A stretch of DNA of 64,000 bases from Gordionus sp. m RMFG-2023 (GCF_954871325.1 NC_088776.1:28444508-28508507), one strand, 5' to 3'; counted from the stretch's first letter, positions 22,395 through 34,876 are shown. Numbers and translations: made by a program. Notes: generated from the letters alone by a model not told the origin.

Positions 22395-22690
22395 TATTTT
22401 CTAAAATAAAATAGGTAATTATTTTTCAAAATAAAATAGCTAACTTTTTTTAAAATAAAATAGCTAACTTTTTTTCAAAATAAAATAGCCAACTATTTTT
22501 CAAAATAAAATAGCCAACTATTTTTCAAAATAAAATAGCCAACTATTTTTCAAAATAAAATATCCAACTCTTTTTCAAAATAAAATAGCCTAACTATTTT
22601 TCAAAATAAAATATCCAACTCTTTTTCAAAATAAAATAGTTAACTATTTTCCAAAATAAAATACCCAACTATTTTTCAAAATAGGTAATT
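22395..22690 (+). repeat. 25-bp tandem repeat, about twelve copies
   Basis: The unit is aactatttttcaaaataaaa plus tagcc with an exact 25-bp period (for example starts at 22501, 22526 and 22551 for the caaaataaaa core). It lies just inside the left subterminal repeats of the hAT element. Confidence 0.9.
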
Positions 22691-24049
22691 ACTGTATGAC
22701 ACAAAATTTCTTAGAGTACTATCTTTATTATTAAAAAAACATATTGATTTATTATAATATATTAATTTTGTTTAAAAATAATAACCAACGATCTTTTTTA
22801 AATACAAAAGAATGTAAACAAGATAAAATTTTATAAAAAATTGTAATTTTACAATGTAAAAAAATAAATGGGGGAAGGGAATATGATATTTTGAGGTATC
22901 AAAAATCTTCAAAGCATAAATCAGTACAGGGCATTCTATCAACATCTATTTCAAAACAAAAATATTCTTCAAAAATAAGAAATAATATAGATGCAACTAC
23001 AGTTGCGGAAATGGTAAATACCTATCATGCAGTACAACATTCAGAGAGTTACTCAACATCTCAATGTTGGTAGAATCTTTCCCCATAATATTTAACGACT
23101 AATATAAATGAATAGAATACTTTGTAGAACACAAAATGAGCAAGGCTATCAACAATGTTTTAGGATATAAATCCAGAAGGTCAATTCTTGACGATTTGAA
23201 AGATGTGCAAACATATGCAATTCTAACAGATGCATCTAATAAGGAGATATCAAAACATTTCCCTTGATCCTCCCCTATTTCAACAAAATTAATGTCATTT
23301 TAATAAAACTATTAAAAAAATTTTCTCCAGATATGAAATATCCAAAGACATAGCTAACCATATATAATGGTAAATATGGCAGATTTGGCATTACCAATGA
23401 ATTGCATGGTAGCTTTCTGATCTAATAATTCCTCAGTGAATTTGGTAAAAACCAGAGTGTATTTACAGAATTGAGTCAGCATAATGTTGGTTGGCAGGTT
23501 CCTCCTAATACGCGCTATCGTAGAATTTTAAAATACAAACCTTTAAAAAATAAATAGATTATAAAAGCTGTCTTATTTGAAAATAATTTTCAAAAATAAA
23601 TGGCAGAAGTATATTTAGGAATTTTACATATAGGAAATCTACTATATGCTGTTAATATGCAGTTGCAATCAGAAGAATATAATTTAATAAAGGCTCACTA
23701 AATTATGCTGCAGAAATACCAAAGTAAGAATATTACTATTATCGGATAATTATTAATAAGATTTAATATGATGTCATGTTTGAGGAGATTGTAATGCTTC
23801 TTTATTTTTATGATTTGCCAAAATATTCAAAATATTAATTTTACAATGTAAAAAATAAATTTATTTGATTTTATGCAAATGTATAAATAAGATTTTATAA
23901 AATATAGAAAGTCAAATAGTTATAGTTAATTATATTTTATATGAGATTTAAATAATGGAACTAAACGTTTACCGTCGTTATTAAGATATTTATAAAAATC
24001 CTGGCATGACATTTTATAATTTTGTTTAACCATTAACTCGGCCTCTTAG

Positions 24050-24655
24050 GATATCTTAAGCTTAGATTAAAGATGATTAAGATAATAATATTTTCTAAGA
24101 TGAGTTCCACTTTCATTGCTAATTTTTAAAAATATTACTTCTAATATTAATAATATATTTTTTAATATATAATAGTACATAAGCAGTTTATATTGAAAAT
24201 AATTTTTCTTTTTATATATTTAATTATAACATTTTATTGTCCAAAAAACAACATCAGTATTGGAAACTAATGCTTTAACCTCAAAACAATCTAAATCTCA
24301 CCTAGAAGATAACTATCATGGTATATATAAATAAAAATATAAAATATGTATAATATTTAGGATTTTTTAAGCTTAGATTAAAGATGATTAGGATAATAAT
24401 ATTTTCTAAGATGAGTTCCACTTTCATTGCTAATTTTTAAAAATATTACTTCTAATATTAATAATATATTTTTTAATATATAATAGTACATAAGCAATTT
24501 ATATTGAAAATAATTTTTCTTTTTATATATTTAATTATAACATTTTATTGTCCAAAAAACAACATCAGTATTGGAAACTAGTGCTTTAACCTCAAAACAA
24601 TCTAAATCTCACCTAGAAGATAACTATCATGGTATATATAAATAAAAATATAAAA
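24050..24655 (+). repeat. Recent tandem duplication, 311-bp period
   Basis: The two units (about 24055-24345 and 24366-24655) differ at only a few positions, for example aagataata versus aggataata and gcagttta versus gcaattta. The duplication lies inside the hAT element and is much younger than the element's coding decay. Confidence 0.9.
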
Positions 24656-25025
24656 AAAGCACTAGTTTCCCATACTATTCTAACTTCAAATTTTGAAAAT
24701 GTCGAATGGATTGGATTGGATGGAGAATTTAAAATTAGCGGAAAAATAAAATAAAAGAACTAGACATATTTTTCGAATAAATATTTAAAATTTATTTTAA
24801 AAATATAAAAATAATCAAATACTGTCTCTCAAAATTATTATTTATATATTAAAAACATTAAAATGCTAAAAAAAAAATTGTGGGAGAAATTAAAAAATTG
24901 TGGGAGATTTTTGTGGGAGATTTCTAATTGTGGGAGTTTTGTGGGAGTGAGATGTATGTGGGTAAACTAAAAAATTGTGGGAGACTCCCACTGATGGGGG
25001 GAGGCATGGCAACCCTGATCCTATA

Positions 25026-26695
25026 CTCTTTTTACTTCTTATTTTCGTCTCGCTTTGTACGATATCATTTTATTTTATTAATAGTTAGTTTTTTATGTAA
25101 AAAATATTTTTACATATTATATTATAAAGTATAAATTGGTAATATTTTATTTATAATATTGTAGTTTTAATATATTATTATTTTATTTTTAATTCTAAAA
25201 AATAAAACAATGTAAAATTAAATGATATGTGGTGCCATACATATAAAACAAAAAAAACTTAAATAAATTAAATTCACAAGCATTTTTGTTTAATTTTTTT
25301 ATAAAATATTATAATTTATTTATTTAAATCAATATATTTTAATAAATGAAATATTTTATTTTGTAAAAGGATGCTTAGGGGAGGCCTGGGTTATATTGTC
25401 CATAAAAAATTTAAGTGCTATAAAAAATAGATTAGCAAATTCTCTAAGGTAAATTAATATTTAAGAAAAAAATATTTTAGTTTTTTATTTATAAAATTAA
25501 AAAAAATGAAAATTTAAGGAATATGAAAAACACCCGGGGTACCTATTATTACTTCGCGTTGTGTGTCATAGCGCATATTTATTTTTTAAGATTTTTTGTT
25601 TAAGTAAATAAAGAAAATAAATTGTCAAATTTACAAGGTTCATCTAAAATTATATAATAACCGGAAGAACTTCTCACTTAAAACTGTCATATAATTTAAA
25701 AAACTAGCCAATCATCTATTGTCATTCGTGCCCTTAGACAATCCAGTGGCTTCTAATGTTTATACTGATTTAGTTGGATTTTTTATATTCAAAATAATCC
25801 CTGCTTTAAAATGGCTAATAAGTACCCTGCCAAAACTTGCCACTGGTCTTTTCAATTAATTAAAATTTGATCAAATTAAATTATTAAATATATTGTTAAT
25901 ATTTTTTATACATGATACAATTGAGATAAGTTTATAATTTAGAATTGATGTTTAGTCGTATTGAATATAAATAATATATCTGATTCAGATAAAATTTCAG
26001 CCCATTGTTTCTCAAAGAGCACTCAAAATAGGCAAATTAGATCCAAAAAAGCTATATAGCTTGATGTCGAAGGCTTCATCTTGTCATGAACGCGTTTTGC
26101 TGTTTCTTTATTCCTGTAGCACCTTAGAATTAATTCTATTCAGCAAATTCTATCTATTTGGATATCTGAACATTTCATACTTACTAGAAATTTGCCTAAT
26201 CACATAGTTATTAATAGAGATAAATTAAATGAATTTTTTTGTAGCTAAAATTTTCTTATATCCATCTGTGTTTAAGTTTTTTAAAAAAAATGTAATAAAA
26301 TAAACTTAAAATTTGTGTAAGATAAAATTTAACGGCATGATTATACAATGCATTGCTAAACTGTATTGCTAAAATGCATTGCTAGAAACCTATTAATCAT
26401 AATAAATCAAAAATTTATTAAATAATCTTTTTTTTAAATATAATTTTCAGAAACATTTTATTTAGTATATATAAATCAATTTTTTATTAAATAAAAATTG
26501 AGATAAAATATCAATAATTTATAATTCTATTTTTACTTAATATTAATTGGAAAAAAATATATTTAATAACTTATTACAATAAATTTTAATTTTAGATTTC
26601 AAAATTTAACATATATATCCATAAGAGGGCGTTAAATGCTTAAATATGAAAATATCATCTTAGAAAATACATGATTATTAATTAGAGCTTTTTTA
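25026..26695. other. AT-rich spacer with minor repeats
   Basis: No gene recognised. Small features: a pogo-like end motif (aggggaggcctgggtta, near 25378) without a partner; an 8-bp inverted pair ccagtggc/gccactgg at about 25742 and 25848; and three 13-bp units of tgcattgctaaa near 26346-26385. Confidence 0.35.
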
Positions 26696-28071
26696 CAGTG
26701 AAACGATACACATGTTTAAATATACTATAAAAGGGGGTAAACAAAATAAGATTTTATTTTTAATAGAATAAAGATTGAAATTAAATATGGACAAGCAATT
26801 AATTAAGAAGATTAATATAGTTGTAATCATTATAAAAAAATGTGTTAAAATTTAAATAAAAAATTAAAATACTTACATATTAGTAATTATTTTTAATTTT
26901 TCTTAAATAATAAAAAAAAATGTTTAATATAGAATCTTTATTATCCAATAGTAATACTAATTTTTCCAATTTAAATGAAAACTCCCAATTATTCATCAAA
27001 TTTATTGTGCAAAGATCTTAAATATCCCAAGAGAAAATTTATATTTCTTAGATGAGACTGGAATAAACTTGCATGTTGTACCAATCTACGCCTGGGCACC
27101 ATACAATGTCCGTCCAATAATAAAAATCCCATCCTCTAAGGGTAAAAATGTAAGTATCCTTTGTACAATCGGAATTGGAGGAGTAATTTATTATAAAATA
27201 ATAGACGGAGCTTATAATGGGCTATTATTCCGTGATTCTATGACGGAGCTTATTAGTATCCTACCACCAGATGCAATCATTGTAATGGATAATGCATCTA
27301 TCCATAGAAGCCATCTTATCGATTCTTATAAAGGTAGGATTGAATACCTACCACCTTATTCACCTCAGTTAAATCCCATTGAAAATTTTTTTGGAGTTTT
27401 GAAAAATAAATTTAGAGCAATCAATCCCCGCCCTAATTCAAGAGATAAAATTGTTAGGAATATTATTCAACTCTTACACGGATTCATTCCTTATGATTTC
27501 ACTAACTTCTACAATCACATGCAAAGCTATTTGGAGTTGGGTTATCGCGGGCAACTGATTAATTAGGTAATCTTTTATAATCGTTTTGTATTAATAATTA
27601 TAATATTAACTCTTTTAATTTAAAAAAAGGTACCAACATCAAATTCGTGGAACAATGGAATATTTTGATAAATTATAATTATATTTTTTATGTATTAATT
27701 ATTTTATCGAAATTATTATAAAAGTTTATAGTGTTATCATATTTTTATCGAAATAAATGGATATACAAAATAGATTACATTTAAGATTTTCTAAAATATT
27801 TTCAAATATTAAAAAAACTTTTTACAAAAAATGATTTAGAATTTTAAATGAAATTTAATCAAATATCTTACTTGAGCATTCTCAAAGAAAATAAAAAAAA
27901 ATTCAGTTTTCATCACAAATTATATATATTTTTATAATGATTAATCAACTATTAATCTTCTAAATTAATTGCTTGTCCATATTTAATTTCAATCTTTATT
28001 CTATTAAAAATAAAATCTTATTTTGTTTACCCCCTTTTATAGTATATTTAAACATGTGTATCGTTTCACTG
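26696..28071 (+). mobile_element. IS630/Tc1-like DNA transposon with long inverted repeats
   Basis: The element is bounded by inverted repeats of about 141-146 bp (left 26696-26841, right 27931-28071) starting cagtgaaacgatacacatg. They are nearly identical and flanked by TA on both sides, as in the Tc1/mariner/IS630 superfamily. It contains one transposase open frame. Total length is 1376 bp, a normal size for the superfamily. The near-identity of the arms suggests a fairly recent insertion. The N-terminal DNA-binding domain of the transposase appears to be missing. Confidence 0.92.
26979..27566 (+). CDS. IS630/Tc1-like transposase, catalytic domain (DDE_3)
   Basis: This frame codes for the DDE catalytic domain of a cut-and-paste transposase. 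The first aspartate is in FLDETGIN (GAT at 27051), the second in VMDNASIHRS and the glutamate in LNPIENFFGVLKN. I count 30 residues between the second D and the E, against 34 in classic Tc1. The loop between the DNASIHRS and LPPYSP motifs is short. An ATG at 27069 lies after the first D, so the real start must be further left. The frame is open back to a TGA at 26976. No helix-turn-helix domain fits in the ~140 bp left before the inverted repeat, unless it is spliced in or was deleted. The tail (SYLELGYRG) is intact. Confidence 0.85.
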   Translation, partial: KLPIIHQIYCAKILNIPRENLYFLDETGINLHVVPIYAWAPYNVRPIIKIPSSKGKNVSILCTIGIGGVIYYKIIDGAYNGLLFRDSMTELISILPPDAIIVMDNASIHRSHLIDSYKGRIEYLPPYSPQLNPIENFFGVLKNKFRAINPRPNSRDKIVRNIIQLLHGFIPYDFTNFYNHMQSYLELGYRGQLIN

Positions 28072-28384
28072 TATATTTGGGTGTAAATCATGTAAAAAAC
28101 TTAAAAAATAAAAAAAAATGATAGGTTTCTTTGATATTTAATTTTTTAATAGGTTTAGAATCGCAAAATAATAGACTTGTAAAGCACATAATGCTGGCGT
28201 TATTGATCAAAATCTCTTCATTTATAAGGTATATTTACGTGTTAAGCATATTCTAAAAATATTGGAATTGACCGATTGCCGAGCTAAAAAACCGACCACT
28301 TACTAAATATTCGATTGACCAAATTTGCTAGTAATATAAATTGAAAGATGTTCATTTTTATTTTATATCTCTATAAATACATGC

Positions 28385-28932
28385 ATCGCCGGGGTGGCCT
28401 AGTGGGTTATGATGTAGGCTTGGAAACAGAAGGTCCCAGGTTCGATCCTGGTAAGGAACGTAAAAATTTTCCGGTTTTTCTTCGATGATTGATGTGTAAA
28501 GACATATGGTAGGATGAATTTCGGAGCTTAGAGATGACACCCCGGTCACCGACAGGCTTGGACAGCTGGGTGCTAAGGATACTTGTCCAATAAACAAAAA
28601 TGAAGGACACAAATGAAAATATGAATATGAAAGCTAGGGCCTTCCCTCCAAGCAACGCGCATGGTGTAGACCTCCATCCTGCGAAAAGTAAAATAAAGGT
28701 CAAAGTAAAGAAGACAAGATTAGCAAGTTTGAATATTGGGACACTTAAAGGTAAAACGAGAGAATTAACATCAATGTTGAACAAAAGAAAAGTTGATATA
28801 GCTTGCATACAAGAGATGAAATGGAAAGGTCAGAAGACTTTAATGATTGGAGATGGGTATAAATCAATACTACATATCCTTTCAGTGTATGCTCCTCAAA
28901 CGATTGCAAGGAAGAAGAGAAAGATGACTTAA
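28385..28932 (+). mobile_element. RTE-like LINE 5' fragment with tRNA-like head
   Basis: From 28391 there is a polymerase III-type A box (tggcctagtggg, 28395-28406) and B box (ggttcgatcc, 28439-28448), but no foldable full tRNA. From about 28700 the plus strand codes for an AP-endonuclease start typical of RTE/craniofacial-development-protein-2-like LINEs: SLNIGTLKGKTRELTSML then KVDIACIQEMKWKG. After IGDGYKS the reading jumps to LSVYAPQT, so a piece of the endonuclease is deleted, and a frameshift follows. No reverse transcriptase is attached. Either the LINE has a tRNA-derived promoter head or a SINE sits directly upstream. Confidence 0.75.
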
Positions 28933-28939
28933 AGCTATT

Positions 28940-30100
28940 AAATGAATATTATTTATAAAAAATAGGTACAAGATTGATTCAATTAATTTTCTTTTAGCCT
29001 TAATAAATTTATAAAATTTAAATAAAATATTTTTATCCTGCCCTGTGCTGTTCCTAGAAATCTTATTTTATAAAACCCGCAAAAGGAACTCAGACTTTGA
29101 TAATATATTAATCATTGAGTTCATTAGCTAAACCTAGATCCTTATTGGAATATAAGGGTTGCGCCAATATTTACTGTCTGAAGTTCTTAATATGTAAAAA
29201 TTTATCATGACAGTCACTAACCAAGAGTTATAAGCTTAGACTATCTTCATCGAATTTTGAATGGTGATTTAAAAATAAATTACATCTAAGTGAAATAAGG
29301 GATTTCTCTAATTCAAAATATTTTGAATCTTATGATTTTACGATCTATATAGATATTTTTTATCTTTTCTGTAAAATATTAGTTCAAAATTCAATAGTAA
29401 TCGGAATATAATATTGGGACGCAGCCTTAAAGTTTGCCAACTTTTTTATACACCAATTCTGTAGTTTAAGCCAATATGTAATCCTTAACTAGAATACATG
29501 TAGGTTAGTGATACAGCATATATATTATTTTTTTCCCCTTAATCACTCAGAATAAATATTATTTAAAGTAATTTATATCCAAAAGATGATTTTGTTGAGT
29601 AAAAATTTTAATTTTATCAAAATTTCTTAGAAAATATATTATAATGCTCAGAAATATTTACTATTTATTTAAGTTAAGTTAAGTTAAGCATGATTTTTTG
29701 AGTTTTAAAATTAATCATTATTCTGTGTCTTAATAACTTGGAAAATTAAATAAAATAATTCTGGGAAAATTTAAAAAAATTTACTTAGTAAAATCTTCTA
29801 CAATTTTTAAAAATAATCTAAGAAAATCAGCAATTAGTATTTTTTTATATTTTGATTAGAAAAATTTATATGCATTCAAAATATTTATTCAAATTTACTT
29901 TTAATGGATAAAGCACATTTCAAATATTATGTTAAAGGGGGGGGGGTAAATTTATTGGGGTCAAAACCTGAACCAAATATCCCCTCAGTACTTACAACCT
30001 TGCATGAGAAGAGCCCAGAAAGATATTGGTTAATATATTTTTTATCTATCAGATAAAGGTTAAATATTAATAGACAATATGTAACAAAAGATTCATAAAA
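28940..30100. other. AT-rich spacer; possible 283-bp MITE at 29152-29434
   Basis: Ends aagggttgcgccaatattta and, inverted, aaggctgcgtcccaatatta frame about 283 bp and resemble the end of the element at 15856. No matching target duplication was found. A short run of aagtt units is near 29670 and a ten-base G run at 29937-29946. No gene is seen. Confidence 0.4.
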
Positions 30101-30104
30101 CATT

Positions 30105-30400
30105 TCGCGTTTATGATTTAAGAAACTTTTGTGAATATATTAATATTCAATATGTTATTTTCCTTTAAATAAATGTATTCGCCATATATTTATTGCTTCG
30201 CGGTAATGCGCTCGCGATAATATATTCGCTCTAAGAAATTCGCGGTTAAGGTTTAGCGGAAATAAATTAGCGATAATGGCTTCGCGCTATTGTCTTCGCT
30301 ATAAATTTTTTGCGGAAATTCGCTGAATTGATTTCATGATATTACCTTCGATATAAAATTTCTTCGCGATAAACGACATTCGCGATAATAGTTTCGACAT
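30105..30400 (-). repeat. GCGAA motif array, copy 2 (inverted)
   Basis: On the plus strand it shows TTCGC in units such as attgcttcgcggtaatgcg and ctcgcgataatatattcgct. Read on the minus strand it repeats the order seen at 18772-18985, including caattcagcgaa, tttatagcgaa and gcgaagacaata. This establishes a dispersed family rather than a chance cluster. Confidence 0.7.
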
Positions 30401-32581
30401 GATACTATAAAGATCTGCAATATAATCAATTCTATACTCACATGTTTTAAAATGTGCAAATCAAATTGAATAAAAAATTATACAGAATTACTTAAAAAAA
30501 TTTTGTATCACTAAATTATTAGTATATATGACTTAATATAATTTTAATTCACCTCTAATTTAAAATTAGATTAAGAGATTAAATTATATATTTAAAGCTA
30601 TTTTTATACTCCTGGGGAAAAATGTCAAAAATCGAACATTATTATCTTTAATCTATAGCAATATTGCATAATTGATATTTAAAATAATAAGATAAAATAT
30701 TCGACTTAAAGGCTGTGGGTTGACTAAATATTAACAATAACTTCATGGCCATTTGGTGTCATGTTAATATAAATATTAGAAATATATTTACTTTAACATA
30801 CCTTATAAATAATATTGATTTTATAATTGTTAGTTTTAAATAGTTCAAATAACTTAATATACAGATTTTGACAAAAACCATATAACCAATTATATAAAAT
30901 AAATTCGTGACACTATAATTAAATTTGAATATAACTTAATTATCTATATATTACATGTAGTTGCTTGCTAAATTTTATTGTATAACACAAAGTTGCAAGA
31001 TAATAATATCAAATTCATTTTTAGCTTAAATGAATTACAATTTGAACAAAAAATTAATTTAGTTTCAAATTATTTTATAAAGTGCACGTAACGTACAACA
31101 TGCATTTTATATTTTTTATGCCAGAATTTAATTAAATTTTTTGTTAATTTAAAAAAATTAATCAGGATTCTTTCGTGCATATATGATAAAAAAAATAATT
31201 ATATTTTTATTGCAGGAAATAAGATTAATTATTTTTTAAAATAAGATTTTGTAAATTTGTAATTTAATTAATATTACCGTTTCAGTAATAATATAATAGT
31301 AACAGATTATTCCTCTTCTTCTAATTTTAATTATCTACATTATTCAGATAAACTACATTTACTTTAGATTAATATTGAAATGTTAAACCAGTATCGATGT
31401 CTATTTAATCAACTATAATATATGATAATTCAACATTAAGAGCTATTAGTATATTTAATAAAGAAAATAGGTTAGGTCAAAAATTTTAATGTAAATCATT
31501 TTCTAATTTAAATAACTCAGGTTAACAATATCCCAGTTCAAGACTTTATTAGTTCACGAAGCTGTGAAAGTAAAAATGTTCTGAAAACAATTATATTGAT
31601 TTTGATAATTTACATTTATATTAGAGGATTTTGAGGTATTTACAATTCTAATGTGTAATAGAGAAAACAAAAAAGTTGATAAAATAAAAATTTTATAGTG
31701 AGATGAGAATTACTATGTGCTAACAATTGAAATTTAGAAAAAATATTAAGGCATATAAAATAAATTAGAATTGAAAATTGAAATCAGGGATATAGTCGGA
31801 GATCACGCGGGAGGCAACCTCCCACAGATTTAATTATAGCGTGCTCCTGCCGAAAATTTTTAAAATAGACGTGTATTTTTTTATAATGATAATTTGGCAT
31901 ATTATTAATATTTTTTATCATGAAATAAACATTAAAAAATATTTTAAAGAATGTGACTATTTTAATTGGTTCTTAATAAAGAATATCCAATAAAAATAGA
32001 GAAATATCACTAATTATTTATATAACCAGAACATGCATTGAAAAAAAAAACAAGATAATATTCAATACTGCACACTATCATGCAAAAATCAAATTGCCCA
32101 TTTGTGGATTTTAAATCGTTAATAGATTTACAAAAAGACAACGGTTTAGGGGGCATATTTTGTATTCTAGATATTCTGCCTTGTTAATAGTTTATTGCCC
32201 AAGGAAATTAAAATAAAAATTGTAAAAATATTACAATTTACAATAGAAAATTACTATCCTGGTAGAAGAATCCACATCATTATCAAAAAACTTGGCTATT
32301 TGTGTTAAATCGGCATTGGTGTCTTTTTATAATAATCCTACTTTTAAATTTATAGATCTAATCAAATTGGAATCGAAAGATGCTGGAGAATACCTTAAAA
32401 TTTTCTTAATTCCGCTGCATTTTCTGATAATTTTTTTCGCATTGGTTGTTATTCCATAAGTGGCAAGAAAGATGTAGCAAAGCGCCTTTGCGCACATACA
32501 ACGATCATACCCTAGCATTGTTTAAATCATTCGATGTAATAAAAAGTGTTTACAGGCGTTAATTATTTTAAAACCTTTATA
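30401..32581. other. AT-rich spacer
   Basis: No gene is recognised. A perfect GGGAGG-CAA-CCTCCC hairpin sits near 31808-31825 in a short GC-richer patch. A 63-residue minus-strand frame at 32327-32518 (starting MLGYDRCMCAKALCYIF) has a less AT-biased translation but no domain I know. Confidence 0.35.
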
Positions 32582-34876
32582 GGGGAGACTGGGGTTAGGT
32601 AAACCGTGGGGCTTGGCAAACCATTTAATATTATTTTAAAATTATAAACACTAGAAGGTTAAAATTTTATCCTAATATAGATTTTATTAGTTTACATCTA
32701 TAGACAAAAAATCTTTTAAAATGATTAATTAATAAAAATTTTATTTAAGAAATAAAATTTTGATGAAATTTTCTAAAGATTTTTACATGACAGAATTTTA
32801 ATTTTTATTAAAATATATATTCATTTATTTATAAATTAAATTTTATAGCAAAGTTTAAACACTCTTCTATAATTTGGGAAAGTTTTATGAATATTTATTA
32901 TGTCTATATAGTATTTCAATCATGATTAGTAAATTTAGAGCTAGCGGGGCTTGCTAAACCATACATGTCAATCCATTTCAATAATTTTTTTTAGCAATTA
33001 TTACATTATTCGATATGGTACGAAAATATAAATCCAAAAAAATTAATATAGGAGAATCATTTAATATTGATAATTATTTAGAAGTATATAAAAATTTAAT
33101 GAATTAATATTATAATTGTAATTAGGCTATTAGGGTATATGAAAATTGTAAATCAACAAGGAAGACTAGCCAACTTACAGGTAAATTTATCTACATTATC
33201 TGTCTTATTTTTAAGATATAATCACAATAATTTTATGTAATTTTTAAACAATATAATCAATTTTTAGCAATATTTAATAATAGAAATTATGTAAATATTT
33301 TTATTAAATGTAATTTATAAATGATCTTATATTTTAGATTGATTACAATTTAGATGAAATATAGTATTATTGTATTAATTTTATGTAATTCTTAAACAAT
33401 AAAATCAATTTTTAGCAATATTTAATAATAGAAATTATGTAAATATTTTTATTAAATGTAATTTATAAATGATCTTATATTTTAGATTGATTACAATTTA
33501 GATGAAGTATAGTATTATTGTATTAATTATATGTAATTCTTAAACATTAAAATCAAATTTTAGCAATATTTAATAATAGAGAATATGCTAATAAAATCTA
33601 AATGGTAATGGTAAAGAGATTATCATTTTTAAATTTTATGTTCTTAAATGTTAAACTTATAATTAAATAATTATATATTTTACTTGACATTTTTATTTTA
33701 GGTATTCCTAGATCAAACTTTATGAGATATTATAAGAGATATCAAGAAAGTGGCATACTTACTAGTGTAGGACAAAATAATAAAAAGAGGATATTCACAG
33801 AAGAAGAAGAGGGAGATATAACTAAATATCTGATTCAATCTAGCCAAATTTTTTATGGCCTTTCAATTAAAAAGGTATAGTTTATTCTTCATTATTTTAT
33901 ATTGTTTTTTAGATAAAAATATTAGCCTACCAAATGGCATTAAAGCATGTGGAATATATCCACTGAATACAGATATATTCAATAAAGAAGATTATGTGGC
34001 CTCAGTTTATGGAGATATGTGAACTTCCAAAAAGCCCATTATTAGAATCAAGCTCAGTATCTTTGGTATTAAAAGATATTTTAAATACTAAACTTAGATA
34101 TATGTAATGATACTCCATCTACGTCTTATGTTCATTTAGATAATATTCCTGGATCATCGTGCAATTTATCAATATCCTTGCCTCATCCCAAAAAGGAAAG
34201 AGTCAAGAGAGTTAAAAGGAGAGCAGAGATATTTACATCATCTCCTTATAAAAAGAAATTAATTGAGAAAGAAAAGAAAATAATGGAAAAATAAAATATT
34301 AACAAGAGAAAAATAGTGAAAAAAATTATTCACAAAGATATTTGTGTTTGTTGTAAGCTGGAATATATCAAACATCATAATGGTGAAGAGTGGTACCAGT
34401 GCAGAATGTGCCACGAATGGGCACATGGTACATGTGCTAATTTTGATAAATTTTTTATATGTCCAAAATATGTATTAAATTAACCAAAATTAAGTTTCAA
34501 TTTTTATATATAATTAGCTTCAATTTATATGTATTATGATATTTTTAACAATAAAAGAATAAAATTATAGTATATGTATCATTATTAATAAAAAAATACA
34601 TTTCAATTTATTATGGCCTAAAAAAAACCATTGGTTTAGGAAGCCCCTTGAAGTGGTTTGCCTCACCCCGCTATTGGGGCTTGTTGGGCAAATTTACGAC
34701 TTTTGCAAAAAATAAAATTTCAAAAAAATGATTATATTCTATAATTTTTTTATAAGGCACCTTTATAGAGTATAGTTTTAGGTATCCAATCATATATTGC
34801 TTTTTATATTATCTAAAAAAACCCAGGAGCTATAAATAATTTTGTAAAAATCGGTTCACCTAACCCCAGTCTCCCC
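32582..34876 (+). mobile_element. Pogo-family element lacking the DDE core
   Basis: Inverted ends ggggagactggggttaggt match at both sides and are flanked by TA. A plus-strand first exon starts near 33017 (MVRKYKSKKINIGESFNI). A GT-AG intron of about 0.5 kb (33182-33701) then leads to GIPRSNFMRYYKRY and FYGLSIKK, the pogo helix-turn-helix region. The next recognisable part is already the region after the catalytic core (ACGIYPLNTDIF, about 33945), so roughly 600 bp of DDE coding sequence is gone. The C-terminal zinc module is well kept: CVCC, then EEWYQCRMCHEWAHGTCA (about 34340-34460). Stops interrupt the first exon and the linker. Confidence 0.85.
33233..33590 (+). repeat. 148-bp tandem repeat inside the pogo intron
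   Basis: Units start at 33233, 33381 and 33529 with atgtaatt.tt aaacaat and contain tagaaattatgtaaatat. The third is partial. The array lies entirely inside the predicted transposase intron. Confidence 0.85.

Larger units (their letters stand above)
22239..25017 (+). mobile_element. hAT transposon with perfect 8-bp target duplication
   Basis: Inverted ends cagggttgccagg and (inverted) cagggttgccatg are flanked by identical octamers ATCCTATA at 22231-22238 and 25018-25025. Subterminal repeats built on attgtgggagaaatt occur at both ends. Plus-strand transposase remnants include TVAEMVNTYHAVQHSESYS (about 23000-23060) and ILTDASNKEISKHFP (about 23220-23270), matching the hAT group whose proteins carry a DASNKG-type motif. 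Stops and frameshifts are frequent and the C-terminal dimerisation part is not recognisable. The interior also carries a 25-bp satellite and a ~300-bp tandem duplication. Confidence 0.85.

Noticed and set aside
25378-25560. Further pogo MITE suggested by aggggaggcctggg
   Set aside because: No matching right end or TA pair could be found.
28391-28460. Possible functional tRNA gene
   Set aside because: A and B boxes are present but the acceptor and anticodon stems do not pair, so it is a tRNA-derived repeat.
28358-28808. Two minus-strand frames (84 and 133 residues)
   Set aside because: They run antisense through the tRNA-like head and the LINE endonuclease, whose plus-strand reading matches a known family.
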